The notes: generated by a model not told the origin, from the sequence alone. A DNA stretch of 64,000 nt from Holophagaceae bacterium (GCA_016710635.1 JADJVL010000006.1:124001-188000); one strand, 5' to 3'; counted from the stretch's first letter, positions 8,906 to 18,052 are shown. Program-made: numbers and translations.

Positions 8906-9973
8906 TTAGCCGGGATAGCCCCCGGCAGACCACAGTCCCGCGGTCTCCTCCAGTCCCAGCGCCAGGTTCATGTTCTGCACCGCCTGCCCCGCCATGCCCT
9001 TGAGCAGGTTGTCCAGGGCCGCGAAGACCACCGCCTGCCGGCCTTCCACCACCACGGCCACGTCGCAGGCGTTGGACCCGTTCACAGCGTTCAACCGCGG
9101 CGAACCATCCAGGATCCGGACGAAGGGCGTGGCGCCATAGGCCGCATGGAAGCGGGCCTTCAGGGCCGGGCCGTCCACGCCCTCCGGCAGCCGGAACTGG
9201 GCGGTGATGAAGATGCCCCGGACCAGGGGCGCGCTATGGGGCACGAAGGCCAGGTCGAAGGTGGCGCCGCGGGCGGCGAGGCTCTGGACGATCTCCGCCT
9301 GGTGCTGGTGCTTGAGGGGCTTGTAGGCCCGGAAGTCCCCGGCCCGAGTGGGATGGTGGGTGGTCTCGGAAGGCAGGGCGCCGCTGCCGCTGGAGCCCGT
9401 GACGCCACCCACCGCCACGAAGCCCAGGTCGAGGTCCGCCAGGGGCAGCAGGGCCAGTTGCACGCCGGTGGCGAAGCAGCCCGGATTGGCGATGCGCGTG
9501 GCGCCCTTCAGGGCCGCGCCGTTCCACTCGCTGAGGCCGTAGACGAAGTCCTGCAACCGGTGGGGCGCGGGATGGGCCTGGCCGTAGGCCTCGGCGAAGA
9601 CGCCGGCCTCCCGCACCCGGAAATCCCCGCTGAGATCGATGAGGGTGACGCGGTCCGCGATGCCCGCCGACTGCCAGGCCGCTTCCAGCGCCTCCAGCTC
9701 CTTCGCCAGCGTGACGTGGGGCTGGGCGGAAAAGACCACGATCGGTTCAGCGCCAGGAAAGGAGTCCCAGTCGGCTTCGGCGCGGAAATCGCCGGGCACG
9801 AAACCCCGCAGGTTGGGATGGGCGCTCCAGAGGGGCTTGCCCGCATGGGACTTCGAGACCGCCTGGACGGACGCCACCGCGGGATGGCCCGCCAGCAACC
9901 GCAGCAGTTCCCCGCCGCCGTAGCCCGCGGCGCCGAGGACGACCGCGCCGACCTTCGGGAGGTCGGCCTTCAC
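8906..9973 (-). CDS. argC: N-acetyl-gamma-glutamyl-phosphate reductase
   Basis: ArgC reduces N-acetylglutamyl phosphate to the semialdehyde with NADPH, the third step of arginine synthesis. The 355-residue protein has the NADP-binding start GAAGYGGGELLRLL (about residues 14-27) and the catalytic NPGCFATG with Cys166. It ends the arginine operon, overlapping the P-loop gene start by 4 nt. It is separated from argB, its partner kinase, by five genes, which is an unusual order. An N-terminal ATG follows directly on the overlap, so the start is well supported. Confidence 0.95.
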   Translation of the reverse strand: MKADLPKVGAVVLGAAGYGGGELLRLLAGHPAVASVQAVSKSHAGKPLWSAHPNLRGFVPGDFRAEADWDSFPGAEPIVVFSAQPHVTLAKELEALEAAWQSAGIADRVTLIDLSGDFRVREAGVFAEAYGQAHPAPHRLQDFVYGLSEWNGAALKGATRIANPGCFATGVQLALLPLADLDLGFVAVGGVTGSSGSGALPSETTHHPTRAGDFRAYKPLKHQHQAEIVQSLAARGATFDLAFVPHSAPLVRGIFITAQFRLPEGVDGPALKARFHAAYGATPFVRILDGSPRLNAVNGSNACDVAVVVEGRQAVVFAALDNLLKGMAGQAVQNMNLALGLEETAGLWSAGGYPG

Positions 9974-11022
9974 GCCTTCACCATGCGGGCCTGCACCTTT
10001 TCCAGCACGTGGGCGCCCAGGGCCTTCGCGTCATTGCGGGCGTTGATGGCGGGCAGGTGCAGCTCCCGCTCCACGAACCGCACGCCCACCCGGTTGTCCG
10101 TGGCGGGACCCGTGACCACGTCCACGTGGATGCCGTACTTCTCGGCCAGTTCGCGCACGCCCCCGGACGCACCCACGGGATCGTTGGCGCACAGCAGGAA
10201 GGCCGCTGCGAGGCCCCGCAGCTCCGGATCCGCCAGGATGGCCTGGACGCCGTAGTCCCCCATGATGCCGTCCCCGGTCTCCGCCACGATGACGTCGGCG
10301 CCGCTTTCGGCCACGTGGGCGAGCAGTGTCCGCGCCGCGGCGAGGGCATTCTCCGCATTGGTGCACACCACCCCGGCGTCGGTGAAGTCGAAGGCCACGT
10401 CGGCGCCGTAGTCCTTCATGCCCAGGATGTCCCGCTGCAGGCTCACGCCGGTGAGCTTGGCGCCGCCCACCTTCAGGCCGGCCTGGGTGAAGTGGCGCAC
10501 CAGGGCGCAGGCGGCGGCGGTCTTGCCGGCGTTCATGCAGGTGCCCGCCACGAAGACCACGGGGACCTGCTTCGGCGCGCTGCGGGGCTCGAGGGCGCCC
10601 ATGTGGATGGTGGCGGGCTGGCCCACCCGGGAGCCGAAATCGGGGTAGATGAGGACCTGGCCCAGGATCTCCACCTCGAAGGGCCGGCCCACGTCCGGGT
10701 TGTGGGAGACGCAGGTGCCGATGACGCCGCCGAGGTTGAGGATGTTGAGGCGGTCGCCGACGGCCACGCTGGCGGGCATCACGCCCTCGTAGCCGTGCAG
10801 CGCGTTGCGGTGGCCCAGGGCCCCCACCACGATGTCGCCGCCGTGGAGGATGCTCATGCGGCCGTGGACGTCCTCCAGCTGGTTGTAGGTGGTCTTTTCG
10901 CCGAGCACGCGGCCCGCCACCACGGCGCCGGGGACGGCCTGGATGTCGGAGGTGAGGGTGAGGGTGCGCTGGAGCCGCAGGTTGCGGGTGACGCTGGCAA
11001 TTTTATCGATGTGGATGCGCAT
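9970..11022 (-). CDS. P-loop protein in the arginine operon (DUF1611/DgcN-like)
   Basis: A 350-residue protein sitting between argG and argC and overlapping argC by 4 nt, so almost certainly co-expressed with arginine synthesis. The N-terminal 145 residues look like a beta-rich domain. At residues 160-168 there is a Walker A motif, GTCMNAGKT, followed by VGGAKLTG and the ETGDGIMGDYG stretch. The architecture recalls DUF1611 proteins, whose one characterised member, DgcN, is an N-acetyltransferase for D-glutamate. The operon otherwise lacks an N-acetylglutamate synthase. I infer a possible role in making or recycling acylated glutamate; this is not proven, and it could be another ATP-dependent enzyme. 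Confidence 0.55.
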   Translation of the reverse strand: MRIHIDKIASVTRNLRLQRTLTLTSDIQAVPGAVVAGRVLGEKTTYNQLEDVHGRMSILHGGDIVVGALGHRNALHGYEGVMPASVAVGDRLNILNLGGVIGTCVSHNPDVGRPFEVEILGQVLIYPDFGSRVGQPATIHMGALEPRSAPKQVPVVFVAGTCMNAGKTAAACALVRHFTQAGLKVGGAKLTGVSLQRDILGMKDYGADVAFDFTDAGVVCTNAENALAAARTLLAHVAESGADVIVAETGDGIMGDYGVQAILADPELRGLAAAFLLCANDPVGASGGVRELAEKYGIHVDVVTGPATDNRVGVRFVERELHLPAINARNDAKALGAHVLEKVQARMVKA

Positions 11023-11094
11023 GGGATTCCGCCGTCCGGATGGTCACGTTCGCAACCTGGGTCCGGCTTGCGCGGTCGCGCGCACTTCCGTGAG

Positions 11095-12282
11095 TTACGT
11101 CTTCCGGGCCTTCAGGGCGAGGACCTGCGGCACGCCGAAGATCTTGGCGTAGCAGGCGGCCTCGGCGCCGGTCCAGGCCCGGGAGCCTTCGCCATAGTTG
11201 GCGACGGCGGGATCCATGAGGGCGAAGGGCGAGCGCACGCCGTCCACGAAGGCCGCACGGGGATGGAGGGTGAGGCGCACCTCGCCGCTGACCGTCGTCT
11301 GGGACGATTCCAGGAAGGCTTCCAGATCCCGGGCCAGGGGATCCAGGAACGCGCCTTCATGGAGCATGGCCCCGTAGAGGTTGCCCAGGGATTCCTTCCA
11401 GAAGAGCTGCTTGCCCGACAGCACCAGCTTCTCCAGCTCCCGGTGGGCCTGGATCAGCAGGTGGGCCGCCGGGGCTTCGAAGCCCACCCGGCCCTTGATG
11501 CCGAGGATGGTGTCGCCCAGGTGCACGCCCCGGCCGATGCCATAGGCGCCGCCCAGGGCGTTGAGCTTCGCCACCAGGGCCACCGGATCCAGGGCTTCGC
11601 CGTCCAGGCTCACGGGAACGCCCTTGTGGAAGCCGAGCACCACGGTCTGGGGCGACAGATCGGCAACCACGGCGCCGCTGGGGTAGGCGGCGTCGGGCAG
11701 GGTCGACCAGGGATCCAGAGTCTCGCGGCCTCCCACGGAGGTGCCCCACATGCCTTCATTGACGCTGTAGGCCTCCACCTTCTCCGGAAAGTCGAAACCC
11801 TTCTCCGCCAGATAGGCCCGCTCCTCCGCCCGGGAGGGGGAGAGCTGGCGGATGGGCGTGATGAGCTCCAGGTCCGGCGCCAGGGCCGAAAAAGCCACGT
11901 CGAAGCGCACCTGGTCGTTTCCAGCCCCCGTCGACCCGTGGGCCAGGGCCTGCACCCCAAGGCTGCGGGCGACTTCCACGGTCTTGGAGGCCTGGGCCAC
12001 CCGCTCGGCGCTGACGCTCAGGGGATAGAGGTTGCCCCGCAGCACGTTGCCGTAGACGAGGTAGCGCAGGTAGCCGTTCCAGAGCTCGGCCTTGGCGTCC
12101 GCGGTGGTATGGGACGCCGCGCCCAGCTTCGGCGACAGGGCCTCGATGCGGGCCAGTTCCGCCGCGCTGAAGCCGCCGGTGTCCACGGTCACCGTGTGCA
12201 CCTCCCAGCCCCGCTCCTTCAGCCACACCACGCAGTAGGAGGTGTCCAGACCACCGCTGTAGGCCAGCAATACCTTCTTCAT
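11095..12282 (-). CDS. argG: Argininosuccinate synthase
   Basis: ArgG joins citrulline and aspartate using ATP, giving argininosuccinate. From ATG 12282 the protein is 395 residues, near the family norm. The N-terminal PP-loop AYSGGLDTS (residues 7-15) binds ATP, and AHGSTGAGNDQVRF, the central YSVNEGMWG and the FWKESLGN stretch fit ArgG. The start overlaps the argH stop by 4 nt. About 70 bp separate its stop from the P-loop gene start, the largest gap within the operon. Confidence 0.95.
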   Translation of the reverse strand: MKKVLLAYSGGLDTSYCVVWLKERGWEVHTVTVDTGGFSAAELARIEALSPKLGAASHTTADAKAELWNGYLRYLVYGNVLRGNLYPLSVSAERVAQASKTVEVARSLGVQALAHGSTGAGNDQVRFDVAFSALAPDLELITPIRQLSPSRAEERAYLAEKGFDFPEKVEAYSVNEGMWGTSVGGRETLDPWSTLPDAAYPSGAVVADLSPQTVVLGFHKGVPVSLDGEALDPVALVAKLNALGGAYGIGRGVHLGDTILGIKGRVGFEAPAAHLLIQAHRELEKLVLSGKQLFWKESLGNLYGAMLHEGAFLDPLARDLEAFLESSQTTVSGEVRLTLHPRAAFVDGVRSPFALMDPAVANYGEGSRAWTGAEAACYAKIFGVPQVLALKARKT

Positions 12283-13670
12283 GTCGTCTCCCAGAGTGCT
12301 TCGAGCTTCCCTCGCAGGAAGGCCTGCTTGCCGTCGATCCAGGCCCGGTGGGCCGCCAGTTCCGCTTCCGCCGCGGCGAGGCCCAGGTTGGCAGTGCCGC
12401 CGGTGTGGGTGGCGCTGAGGGCCGCCCGGTCCGGCTCGAAGGCCCCCGCCGCCAATTCCGCCGCCACTTCCCGGTAGGCGTCCCGGAAGGTCCAGCCCTC
12501 CTTCACCAGCTGGCAGGCCGCGTGGGCCGCGTAGAGCTCGTCGGTGCAGGCCTCCGCCGCGGCCTCCGCCTTGATCTGCAGGGCCGGCACCAGGGCCTGC
12601 AGCACGCCCAGCCAGGCGGCGGCGTCCTGGAGCGCGCCGAGCAGCGGCTTCTTCAGCAGCTGGAAATCCCGGTGGTAGCTGGAGGGCAGGCCCGTGGCGA
12701 TCTGCTCCACGATGTGCGCCGCGCCCCGCAGCTGGCCGCAGGTGGCCCGCGCCAGCTCCACGACGTCCGGATTGCGCTTCTGGGGCATGATGCTGGACCC
12801 GGTGGTGAAGGCCGGGGGCACGTCGAGGAAAGCGAACTCTTCGGTGGAGTAGAGGGCCACGTCCCAGAGGAACTTCTCCAGGGTGAAGGCGATGCCCCCC
12901 AGCCACTGGAGCAGGGCCAGCTCGTGGCGGCCCCGGGAGTTCATCACGTCCACCGGATTGCGCTGGACGGAGTCGAAGCCCAGCAGCTCCGCCGTGCGCT
13001 CCCGGTCGATGGGCAGGGGCACGCCGAACCCCGCGGCGGCGCCCAGGGGGCAGCGGTCCAGCTTGGCGTACAGGGCGCGCGCGTCCCCGAGGCTCTCCAG
13101 CAGCCCTTCCGCGTAGGCGCCCGCCCACTGGCCGAAGGTGCTGGGCATGGCCCGGCGCAGATGCGTGTAGCCCGGCAGGGCCTCCTGCGCGTGGGCCTGC
13201 CCGAAGGCTAGGAAGGCCGCCGCGAGTCCGGCGGTCTGGGCGGCCAGGGCCAGGAGCCGCTCCCGCATGAGGAGGCGCAGGGCGAGGAGGACCTGGTCGT
13301 TGCGGGACCGGCCGAGGTGGATGCGCTTGCCCGCATCACCCAGTTTCGCCACCAGGGCAGCCTCGATGGCGGTGTGGCCGTCCTCCTGTTCCGGCGCGAT
13401 GGCGAAGCGGCCTGCGAGGGCCTCGCCCTGCAGCTCCTTCAGGGCCGCCACCAGGGCCGCGGCGTCCGTGGGGTCGAGCAGGCCCGCCCCCGCCAGCATC
13501 CGGGCGTGGGCGGCGCTGCCGGTGCAGTCGAAGGGCACGAGGGCCAGGTCCGTGAGGAAGTCCTCCCCCACGGTGAAGGCGTGCACGGCGGCGTCCAGGG
13601 GTGCGCCCTTGGCCCAGAGCTGGGCGCCCTTCGGCCGCTCTTGGCCGCCTCCGATGGTGTCAGCGGGCAT
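12279..13670 (-). CDS. argH: Argininosuccinate lyase
   Basis: ArgH cleaves argininosuccinate to arginine and fumarate. The 463-residue protein belongs to the fumarase/aspartase superfamily and shows HLGRSRNDQV (about residues 127-136), the PGYTHLRRAMP segment with the catalytic His, and the signature GSSIMPQKRNPD with the catalytic Ser loop. It overlaps argE by 11 nt upstream and argG by 4 nt downstream, consistent with tight translational coupling. Confidence 0.96.
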   Translation of the reverse strand: MPADTIGGGQERPKGAQLWAKGAPLDAAVHAFTVGEDFLTDLALVPFDCTGSAAHARMLAGAGLLDPTDAAALVAALKELQGEALAGRFAIAPEQEDGHTAIEAALVAKLGDAGKRIHLGRSRNDQVLLALRLLMRERLLALAAQTAGLAAAFLAFGQAHAQEALPGYTHLRRAMPSTFGQWAGAYAEGLLESLGDARALYAKLDRCPLGAAAGFGVPLPIDRERTAELLGFDSVQRNPVDVMNSRGRHELALLQWLGGIAFTLEKFLWDVALYSTEEFAFLDVPPAFTTGSSIMPQKRNPDVVELARATCGQLRGAAHIVEQIATGLPSSYHRDFQLLKKPLLGALQDAAAWLGVLQALVPALQIKAEAAAEACTDELYAAHAACQLVKEGWTFRDAYREVAAELAAGAFEPDRAALSATHTGGTANLGLAAAEAELAAHRAWIDGKQAFLRGKLEALWETT

Positions 13671-14745
13671 GGCTCACCTCGGAGGGTTTCACGGCCTTCG
13701 CGGCTTCGGCGAAGTAGGCGCGGATCATCCGGCCGTAGAAGGCGCAGCCGGCCTCCAGCTCGGGCCGCGTGAGGTACTCATTGGGCCGGTGGCTGCGGTG
13801 GGTGTCCCCGGGGCCCACCTTCACCGCCGGGATGGCGCCGAGGAAGGCCCAGTCGGAGGTGGTGTGGGAGCCCACCGGACTGGTGCCGCTGGCGGCCTGG
13901 GCGGCGCGGGCGAGGGGATGGTCGGCGGCGGTGGCCTTGGGCAGGTAGCGGCCCGAGTGGACGTGCACCTCGCTCTCCAGCTCCCCGGCGAGCTCCCGGG
14001 CGAGGGCCTCGTGATCCAGGTTCGGCGTGGTCCGGAGATCCACGAAGAATTCCACCGCGTCGGGGACCTGGTTCCGGGAAAGGCCGCCGTGGATGGTGGT
14101 CACCTGGGGGCTCGTCACGCCGAGGAGGGCGTGGCCCTCGAAGCGCTTCGCCGCGAGCTTTGCGATGTCCCGTGCGGCCTTGTGGATGGCGTTGTCCCCC
14201 AGGGCCGCGTGGGCCACGTGGGCGGACTCGCCCTTGGCCACGCAGCGCAGGATGAGCATGCCCCGCTGGGCGATGCAGGGCTTCAGGCCCGTGGGCTCGC
14301 CCACGATGGCGGCGTCCAGAGGGCCCAGCTCGTCAAGGATCGTCGCGATGCCATCGCCGCCGATCTCCTCTTCGGCGGTGAAGGCGAAGACCGCGGTTCC
14401 GGGACAGGCGCCGGGCTCCTTCGCCAGGGCCACCGCGGCGGTGATCATCGCCGCGACGCAGCCCTTGGCGTCGTTGGCGCCCAGGCCGTAGAGCCGGTCC
14501 TCCTTCCACACGGGAAGGTGCGGATCCGTGTCCCAGCCTTCACAGGGCGGCACCGTGTCCAGGTGGGAGTTCACCAGCAGACGCGGCCCACCCTGCCCCA
14601 CTTCGAACCAGAGATTGTTGCCCCGCTGGTGCACCGTGAAGCCGTCGCAACGCAGGGCATTGGCCAGCTGCATGGCGAGCAGGCCTTCCTGCTTCGACAC
14701 GCTGGGGGTCGCGACGAGAAATTCGAGGAGTTCGGAAGGGTTCAT
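13660..14745 (-). CDS. argE: M20 deacylase, acetylornithine/acetylcitrulline deacetylase
   Basis: A zinc-dependent M20 amidohydrolase of 361 residues from ATG 14745. Metal and catalytic residues are visible in HLDTVPP, GANDAKGC, the AEEEIGG pair of glutamates, GEPTG and the C-terminal SHRPNE histidine. In this operon the carbamoyltransferase is of the ArgF' type, which acts on the acylated substrate, so the enzyme probably removes the acyl group from N-acyl-citrulline rather than from N-acyl-ornithine. That is inference from context. The start overlaps the argB stop by 4 nt. Confidence 0.88.
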   Translation of the reverse strand: MNPSELLEFLVATPSVSKQEGLLAMQLANALRCDGFTVHQRGNNLWFEVGQGGPRLLVNSHLDTVPPCEGWDTDPHLPVWKEDRLYGLGANDAKGCVAAMITAAVALAKEPGACPGTAVFAFTAEEEIGGDGIATILDELGPLDAAIVGEPTGLKPCIAQRGMLILRCVAKGESAHVAHAALGDNAIHKAARDIAKLAAKRFEGHALLGVTSPQVTTIHGGLSRNQVPDAVEFFVDLRTTPNLDHEALARELAGELESEVHVHSGRYLPKATAADHPLARAAQAASGTSPVGSHTTSDWAFLGAIPAVKVGPGDTHRSHRPNEYLTRPELEAGCAFYGRMIRAYFAEAAKAVKPSEVSHAR

Positions 14746-15689
14746 TGGCTGATCCCCGCGGCGGCCGAGGCGACCCCATTCGGCGCCTTGGGATCCTGGG
14801 CCGAAATCAGCATCGTCCCGCTGCCCTCGTTGGTGAAGACCTCCGTGAGCAGGGCGTCCTTGGCGACGCCGCTGACGAGGTGGACGCTGGCCACGCCGCC
14901 CTGCAGGGCGGCCTTGGCGGCCTCGACCTTGGGGCGCATGCCGCCCTTGATGGCGCCCTTCGCCTCCAGCGCCGCCAGGGACGCGAGGTCCGCCAGGGGC
15001 ACGAGGCTGGAGGGCTGCTCCCGGTCTGCCAGGAGGCCCGGGACGTCCAGCAGGAAGAAGAGCTTCTCGGCCTGCAGGGCCACGGCCACCGCGGAGGCGA
15101 TGGTGTCGGCGTTGGTGTTGAAGACCTCGCCTTCGCCGCCGCCCGACAGGGGCGCGATCACGGGCACGTAGTCCGCGGCGAGGAGGTGGTTGATGAGGGC
15201 GGGATCCACCGCCTGGATGTCGCCCACCAGGCCGAAATCCACCAGCAGCCGCTCCCCGCCGTCGTCCACAACGCTCACCGGCGGCCGCTTGACGGCCTGG
15301 ATCGTGCCTCCGTCCACGCCGCTCAGGCCCACGATGGGCAGGCCCGCGCCCTGGAGACCCGCCAGCAAGTCCATGTGGGCCTTGCCGGCGAAGACCATCT
15401 TGGCGGCGTCGAGGACTTCGGGACTGGTGATGCGCCGGCCGGCGACCTTCCGTACGGGGATGCCGAAGGCCGCGCAGGCCTCGTCCAGGCCCGCTCCGCC
15501 GCCGTGGACGATGACGAGCCGGATGGAGAAGCTCCACAGCAGGGCCAGCTGTTCGGCCACGGACTGCAGGGCGGCCTTGTCCGCCAGCAGCTCGCCGCCG
15601 AGCTTGATGACGAAGACCTTGCGCCGGAAGAGCCGCACGTACTTGGCGGCGGAATGGAGCGTCGTATAGGGATTGGAGGAGAGGGGCAT
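14742..15689 (-). CDS. argB: Acetylglutamate kinase
   Basis: ArgB phosphorylates N-acetylglutamate with ATP and is usually the feedback-inhibited step. The 315-residue amino-acid-kinase fold protein has VIKLGGELL near residues 27-35, VHGGGAGLDEA at about 61-71, the RRITSPEVLDAAKMV stretch, FNTNADTIA and KGGMRPKVEAA. It is slightly longer than the classical form because of an N-terminal extension of about 20 residues (LHSAAKYVRLF region). That extension resembles the N-terminal helix of arginine-sensitive hexameric kinases, so feedback control by arginine is plausible. Confidence 0.94.
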   Translation of the reverse strand: MPLSSNPYTTLHSAAKYVRLFRRKVFVIKLGGELLADKAALQSVAEQLALLWSFSIRLVIVHGGGAGLDEACAAFGIPVRKVAGRRITSPEVLDAAKMVFAGKAHMDLLAGLQGAGLPIVGLSGVDGGTIQAVKRPPVSVVDDGGERLLVDFGLVGDIQAVDPALINHLLAADYVPVIAPLSGGGEGEVFNTNADTIASAVAVALQAEKLFFLLDVPGLLADREQPSSLVPLADLASLAALEAKGAIKGGMRPKVEAAKAALQGGVASVHLVSGVAKDALLTEVFTNEGSGTMLISAQDPKAPNGVASAAAGISQ

Positions 15690-15717
15690 GGGGGCGTCCG
15701 GAGGCTGGAGGTAGAGG

Positions 15718-16752
15718 TCAGGACAGGAGGCTGAGGGCCTTGGCGTCGAAGTGGAGCAGCGTGGCGGGATTCAGTAGCCAGTCGAGGATGGCCCGCTGCA
15801 CGTGGAAGCGGTTCTCCGCTTCGTCGACGACCCGGCAGCTGGAATGGTCGAGGACGGCGTCGGCAACTTCCACATTGCGTCGCACCGGCAGGCAGTGGAG
15901 GAAGATGGCCTCCTTGTCCGCCAGCTCCAGGTGGCGCCGGGAGGTGAGCCAGCCGGGATGCTGCGTCACCGCATCGGCGCCCAGGCCGGCGGCGGTGCTG
16001 GGTCCCCAGGCCTTGGCGTAGACCGCGGCGCTGCCTTCGAGGGCCGCGTCCTGGTCGTTCGTGAAGATCAGCTTGCCTCCCGTCGCCGCGGCATAGGCCT
16101 TGGCTTCGGCGAGCACGGAAGGATGCAGTTCGAAGCCTTTGGGATGGGCCACCCGCACCTCGCAGCCCGCGGCGGCGGCGGTGAGGAGGAAGGAGTTGGG
16201 CACGGCCTTGGGCAGGGGCTTGATGTGGGGCGCCCAGGTCAGCGTCACGGGCAGGCCCTTCGTCTTTCCGAAGGTCTCCTGCACCGTCAGCAGGTCCGCG
16301 AGGCCCTGGCAGGGGTGCTCCCGGGCGCTTTCCATGCTCACCACCGGCACGGTGCTGAGGCTGCGGAAGGCGTTCATCACCGGGTCCGCGTGGTCCGCAT
16401 CGTCGTCCACATTCGCCGCGAAAGTGCGCACGGCGAGGGCGTCCACGTAGCGGGCCAGCACGGGCACGGCCTCCTTCACGTGCTCCGCCCGGTCGCCGTC
16501 CATGACTGCGCCGAGCCGGTCCTCCAGCTTCCAGACGCCATTGCCGACTTCCAGGACGATGGCGCCACCGCCCCCCCGGGCCATGACCGCCTCGAAGGAG
16601 GCTCGGGTGCGGAGCGACGGATTGAAGAAGACCATGCCCAGGAGCCGGTCCACGAGGTGCTTGGGGTGGGTGCCCTTCCAGGCCGCGGCCTGGGCCAGGA
16701 CCGCCTGCAGGCCAGCCGGGCCGAGGTCGGAGATGCCGGTGAAATGCTTCAT
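15718..16752 (-). CDS. argF': N-acyl-ornithine carbamoyltransferase (ArgF' type)
   Basis: A 344-residue transcarbamylase. Carbamoyl phosphate binding is shown by FFNPSLRTRASFE (residues 42-54) and by the HPCQGLADLLT segment. The block TWAPHIKPLPKAVPNSF is typical of N-acetyl- and N-succinyl-ornithine carbamoyltransferases and unlike ordinary OTCase, which has no such proline-rich loop. The C-terminal FLHCLPVRRNVEV motif also fits. The enzyme would carbamoylate the acylated ornithine before deacylation. Whether acetyl or succinyl is used depends on one residue of the 80s loop (Glu in acetyl, Pro in succinyl enzymes), which I could not align with confidence. It lies 1 bp after argD. Confidence 0.88.
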   Translation of the reverse strand: MKHFTGISDLGPAGLQAVLAQAAAWKGTHPKHLVDRLLGMVFFNPSLRTRASFEAVMARGGGGAIVLEVGNGVWKLEDRLGAVMDGDRAEHVKEAVPVLARYVDALAVRTFAANVDDDADHADPVMNAFRSLSTVPVVSMESAREHPCQGLADLLTVQETFGKTKGLPVTLTWAPHIKPLPKAVPNSFLLTAAAAGCEVRVAHPKGFELHPSVLAEAKAYAAATGGKLIFTNDQDAALEGSAAVYAKAWGPSTAAGLGADAVTQHPGWLTSRRHLELADKEAIFLHCLPVRRNVEVADAVLDHSSCRVVDEAENRFHVQRAILDWLLNPATLLHFDAKALSLLS

Positions 16753-16753
16753 G

Positions 16754-17929
16754 TCAGTGGCCCTTCCGGAAGGCGTGGGTGGCGGTGAGAAGGGCGTCCA
16801 GGGCGGCGTCGCTGAGGTTGAGGGGCGGCATCAGGCGCAGGACGGCGGGATCCGTGGAGGCCCCGACGAGGATGTGCCGGTGCTCCAGGTGCCGCTTCAG
16901 CGCCGCGGCCTCGGCCCCGGCCTCCAGCCCCAGCAGCAGGCCTTCGCCCCGGACCTTCGAGACGACACTGCCCTGCAGGCCTTCCCGCAGCCTCGCGGCG
17001 CAGGCCGTGGCCCGGGCCATGAGGCCTTCATCCTGGATCACCTGCAAGGTCGCCAGCAGGGCGGCGGCGGCGAGGGGCCCGCCGCCGAAGGTGCTGCCCA
17101 GGTCGCCGGCCTTCACCTGGGCGGCGATGTCGGCGGTCATCAGCAGGGCCCCGATGGGCACGCCGCTGGCAAGGCCCTTGGCGGAGGTAATGAAGTCGGG
17201 CCGCACGCCGTAGAACTCGGCGGCGAAAGGCTTGCCCAGGCGCCCCACGCCGGTCTGCACCTCGTCGAAGATGAGCAGGGTCCCGGAGGCGGTGCACTTC
17301 TCCCGCAGGGCCCGGAAGAACGACGCCGGCGCGGTCCGGATGCCCGACATGCTCTGGATGGGTTCCACGATCACCGCCGCGGTGCCGGTGAAGTCCACTG
17401 ACTGCAGGATCGCCTCGTCGCCGAAGGGCAGCCACGCGGTGGGGGCGAGGCGCTCCTTCAGGCCGGCGTGGAGCTTGGGGTCGTCGGAGACGGAGCGGGC
17501 CAGCAGGGTGCGGCCGTGCCAGCCGCCCTGGAAGGCCGCGAAGGAGGTCCGGCCCGTCAGCTTGGCGGCGAGGAGGAGGGCGTTCTCGTTGGCCTCGGCG
17601 CCGCTGTTGCAGAAGAAGACCGAGGCGGTGCCGCTGCCCTGGGCGAACGCGACGAGGGCCTCGGCGGCCTCGTTGCGGACCCGGAGTTCCCCGGCGGTGG
17701 AGTAGAAGATCAGCTCCGCGGCCTGGGCCGCGAGGGCCGCCACCACCGCCGGATGGCTGTGCCCGGTGGAGGCGACGCAGTGGCCGCCATAGAAGTCCCA
17801 GTAGGCCTCGCCGTCGGTGGTGAAGACGCGGTCGCCGGCGCCGCTCGCCAGGGTGAAGGGAAAGGGCGCGTAGGTGGGCAGCAGGGCGGGCTGGAGGATC
17901 GAGGTCATGGCGGGTGCATAGGTCTGCAT
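16754..17929 (-). CDS. argD: Acetylornithine aminotransferase
   Basis: A class-III PLP aminotransferase that makes N-acyl-ornithine from the semialdehyde. Visible are the GHSHPAVVAAL N-terminal helix, the PLP loop CNSGAEANENALLLA, the Asp in IFDEVQTGVGRLG, and the Schiff-base Lys in SAKGLASGVPIG. Three in-frame ATGs are possible (17950, 17929, 17908); homology begins after the last, and none has a good ribosome site, so the start is uncertain. It is the first gene of the minus-strand arginine operon, facing argR, with an operator-like palindrome directly upstream. Confidence 0.92.
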   Translation of the reverse strand: MQTYAPAMTSILQPALLPTYAPFPFTLASGAGDRVFTTDGEAYWDFYGGHCVASTGHSHPAVVAALAAQAAELIFYSTAGELRVRNEAAEALVAFAQGSGTASVFFCNSGAEANENALLLAAKLTGRTSFAAFQGGWHGRTLLARSVSDDPKLHAGLKERLAPTAWLPFGDEAILQSVDFTGTAAVIVEPIQSMSGIRTAPASFFRALREKCTASGTLLIFDEVQTGVGRLGKPFAAEFYGVRPDFITSAKGLASGVPIGALLMTADIAAQVKAGDLGSTFGGGPLAAAALLATLQVIQDEGLMARATACAARLREGLQGSVVSKVRGEGLLLGLEAGAEAAALKRHLEHRHILVGASTDPAVLRLMPPLNLSDAALDALLTATHAFRKGH

Positions 17930-17956
17930 GAAGTGGGGGATTCCACTCATGGAATT

Positions 17957-17967
17957 GCATATTATGC
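17957..17967. promoter_or_regulatory. Probable ArgR operator, argD-proximal
   Basis: A perfect palindrome GCATATTATGC sits 7-28 bp upstream of the possible argD starts and is followed by a second half-site-like CATGCA. It has the AT-centred GCAT..ATGC form of the boxes near argR. ArgR boxes in other bacteria are also AT-rich palindromes of about this length. The assignment is by position and symmetry. Confidence 0.6.
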
Positions 17968-18030
17968 GTATCCATGCAAAGTCTTGTCAACGAACTTTTT
18001 CAACACCATCCAAGGCAGCTGCGAGGCCTT

Positions 18031-18052
18031 GCATTTTAATGCATGAATATGC
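18031..18052. promoter_or_regulatory. Probable tandem ArgR operators, argR-proximal
   Basis: Two overlapping palindromes, GCATTTTAATGC (18031-18042) and GCATGAATATGC (18041-18052), lie 28-50 bp before the argR start. They sit about 11 bp apart, one helical turn, as expected for hexameric ArgR binding paired boxes. Together with the box at 17957 they would let ArgR repress both the arginine operon and itself. Confidence 0.6.
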
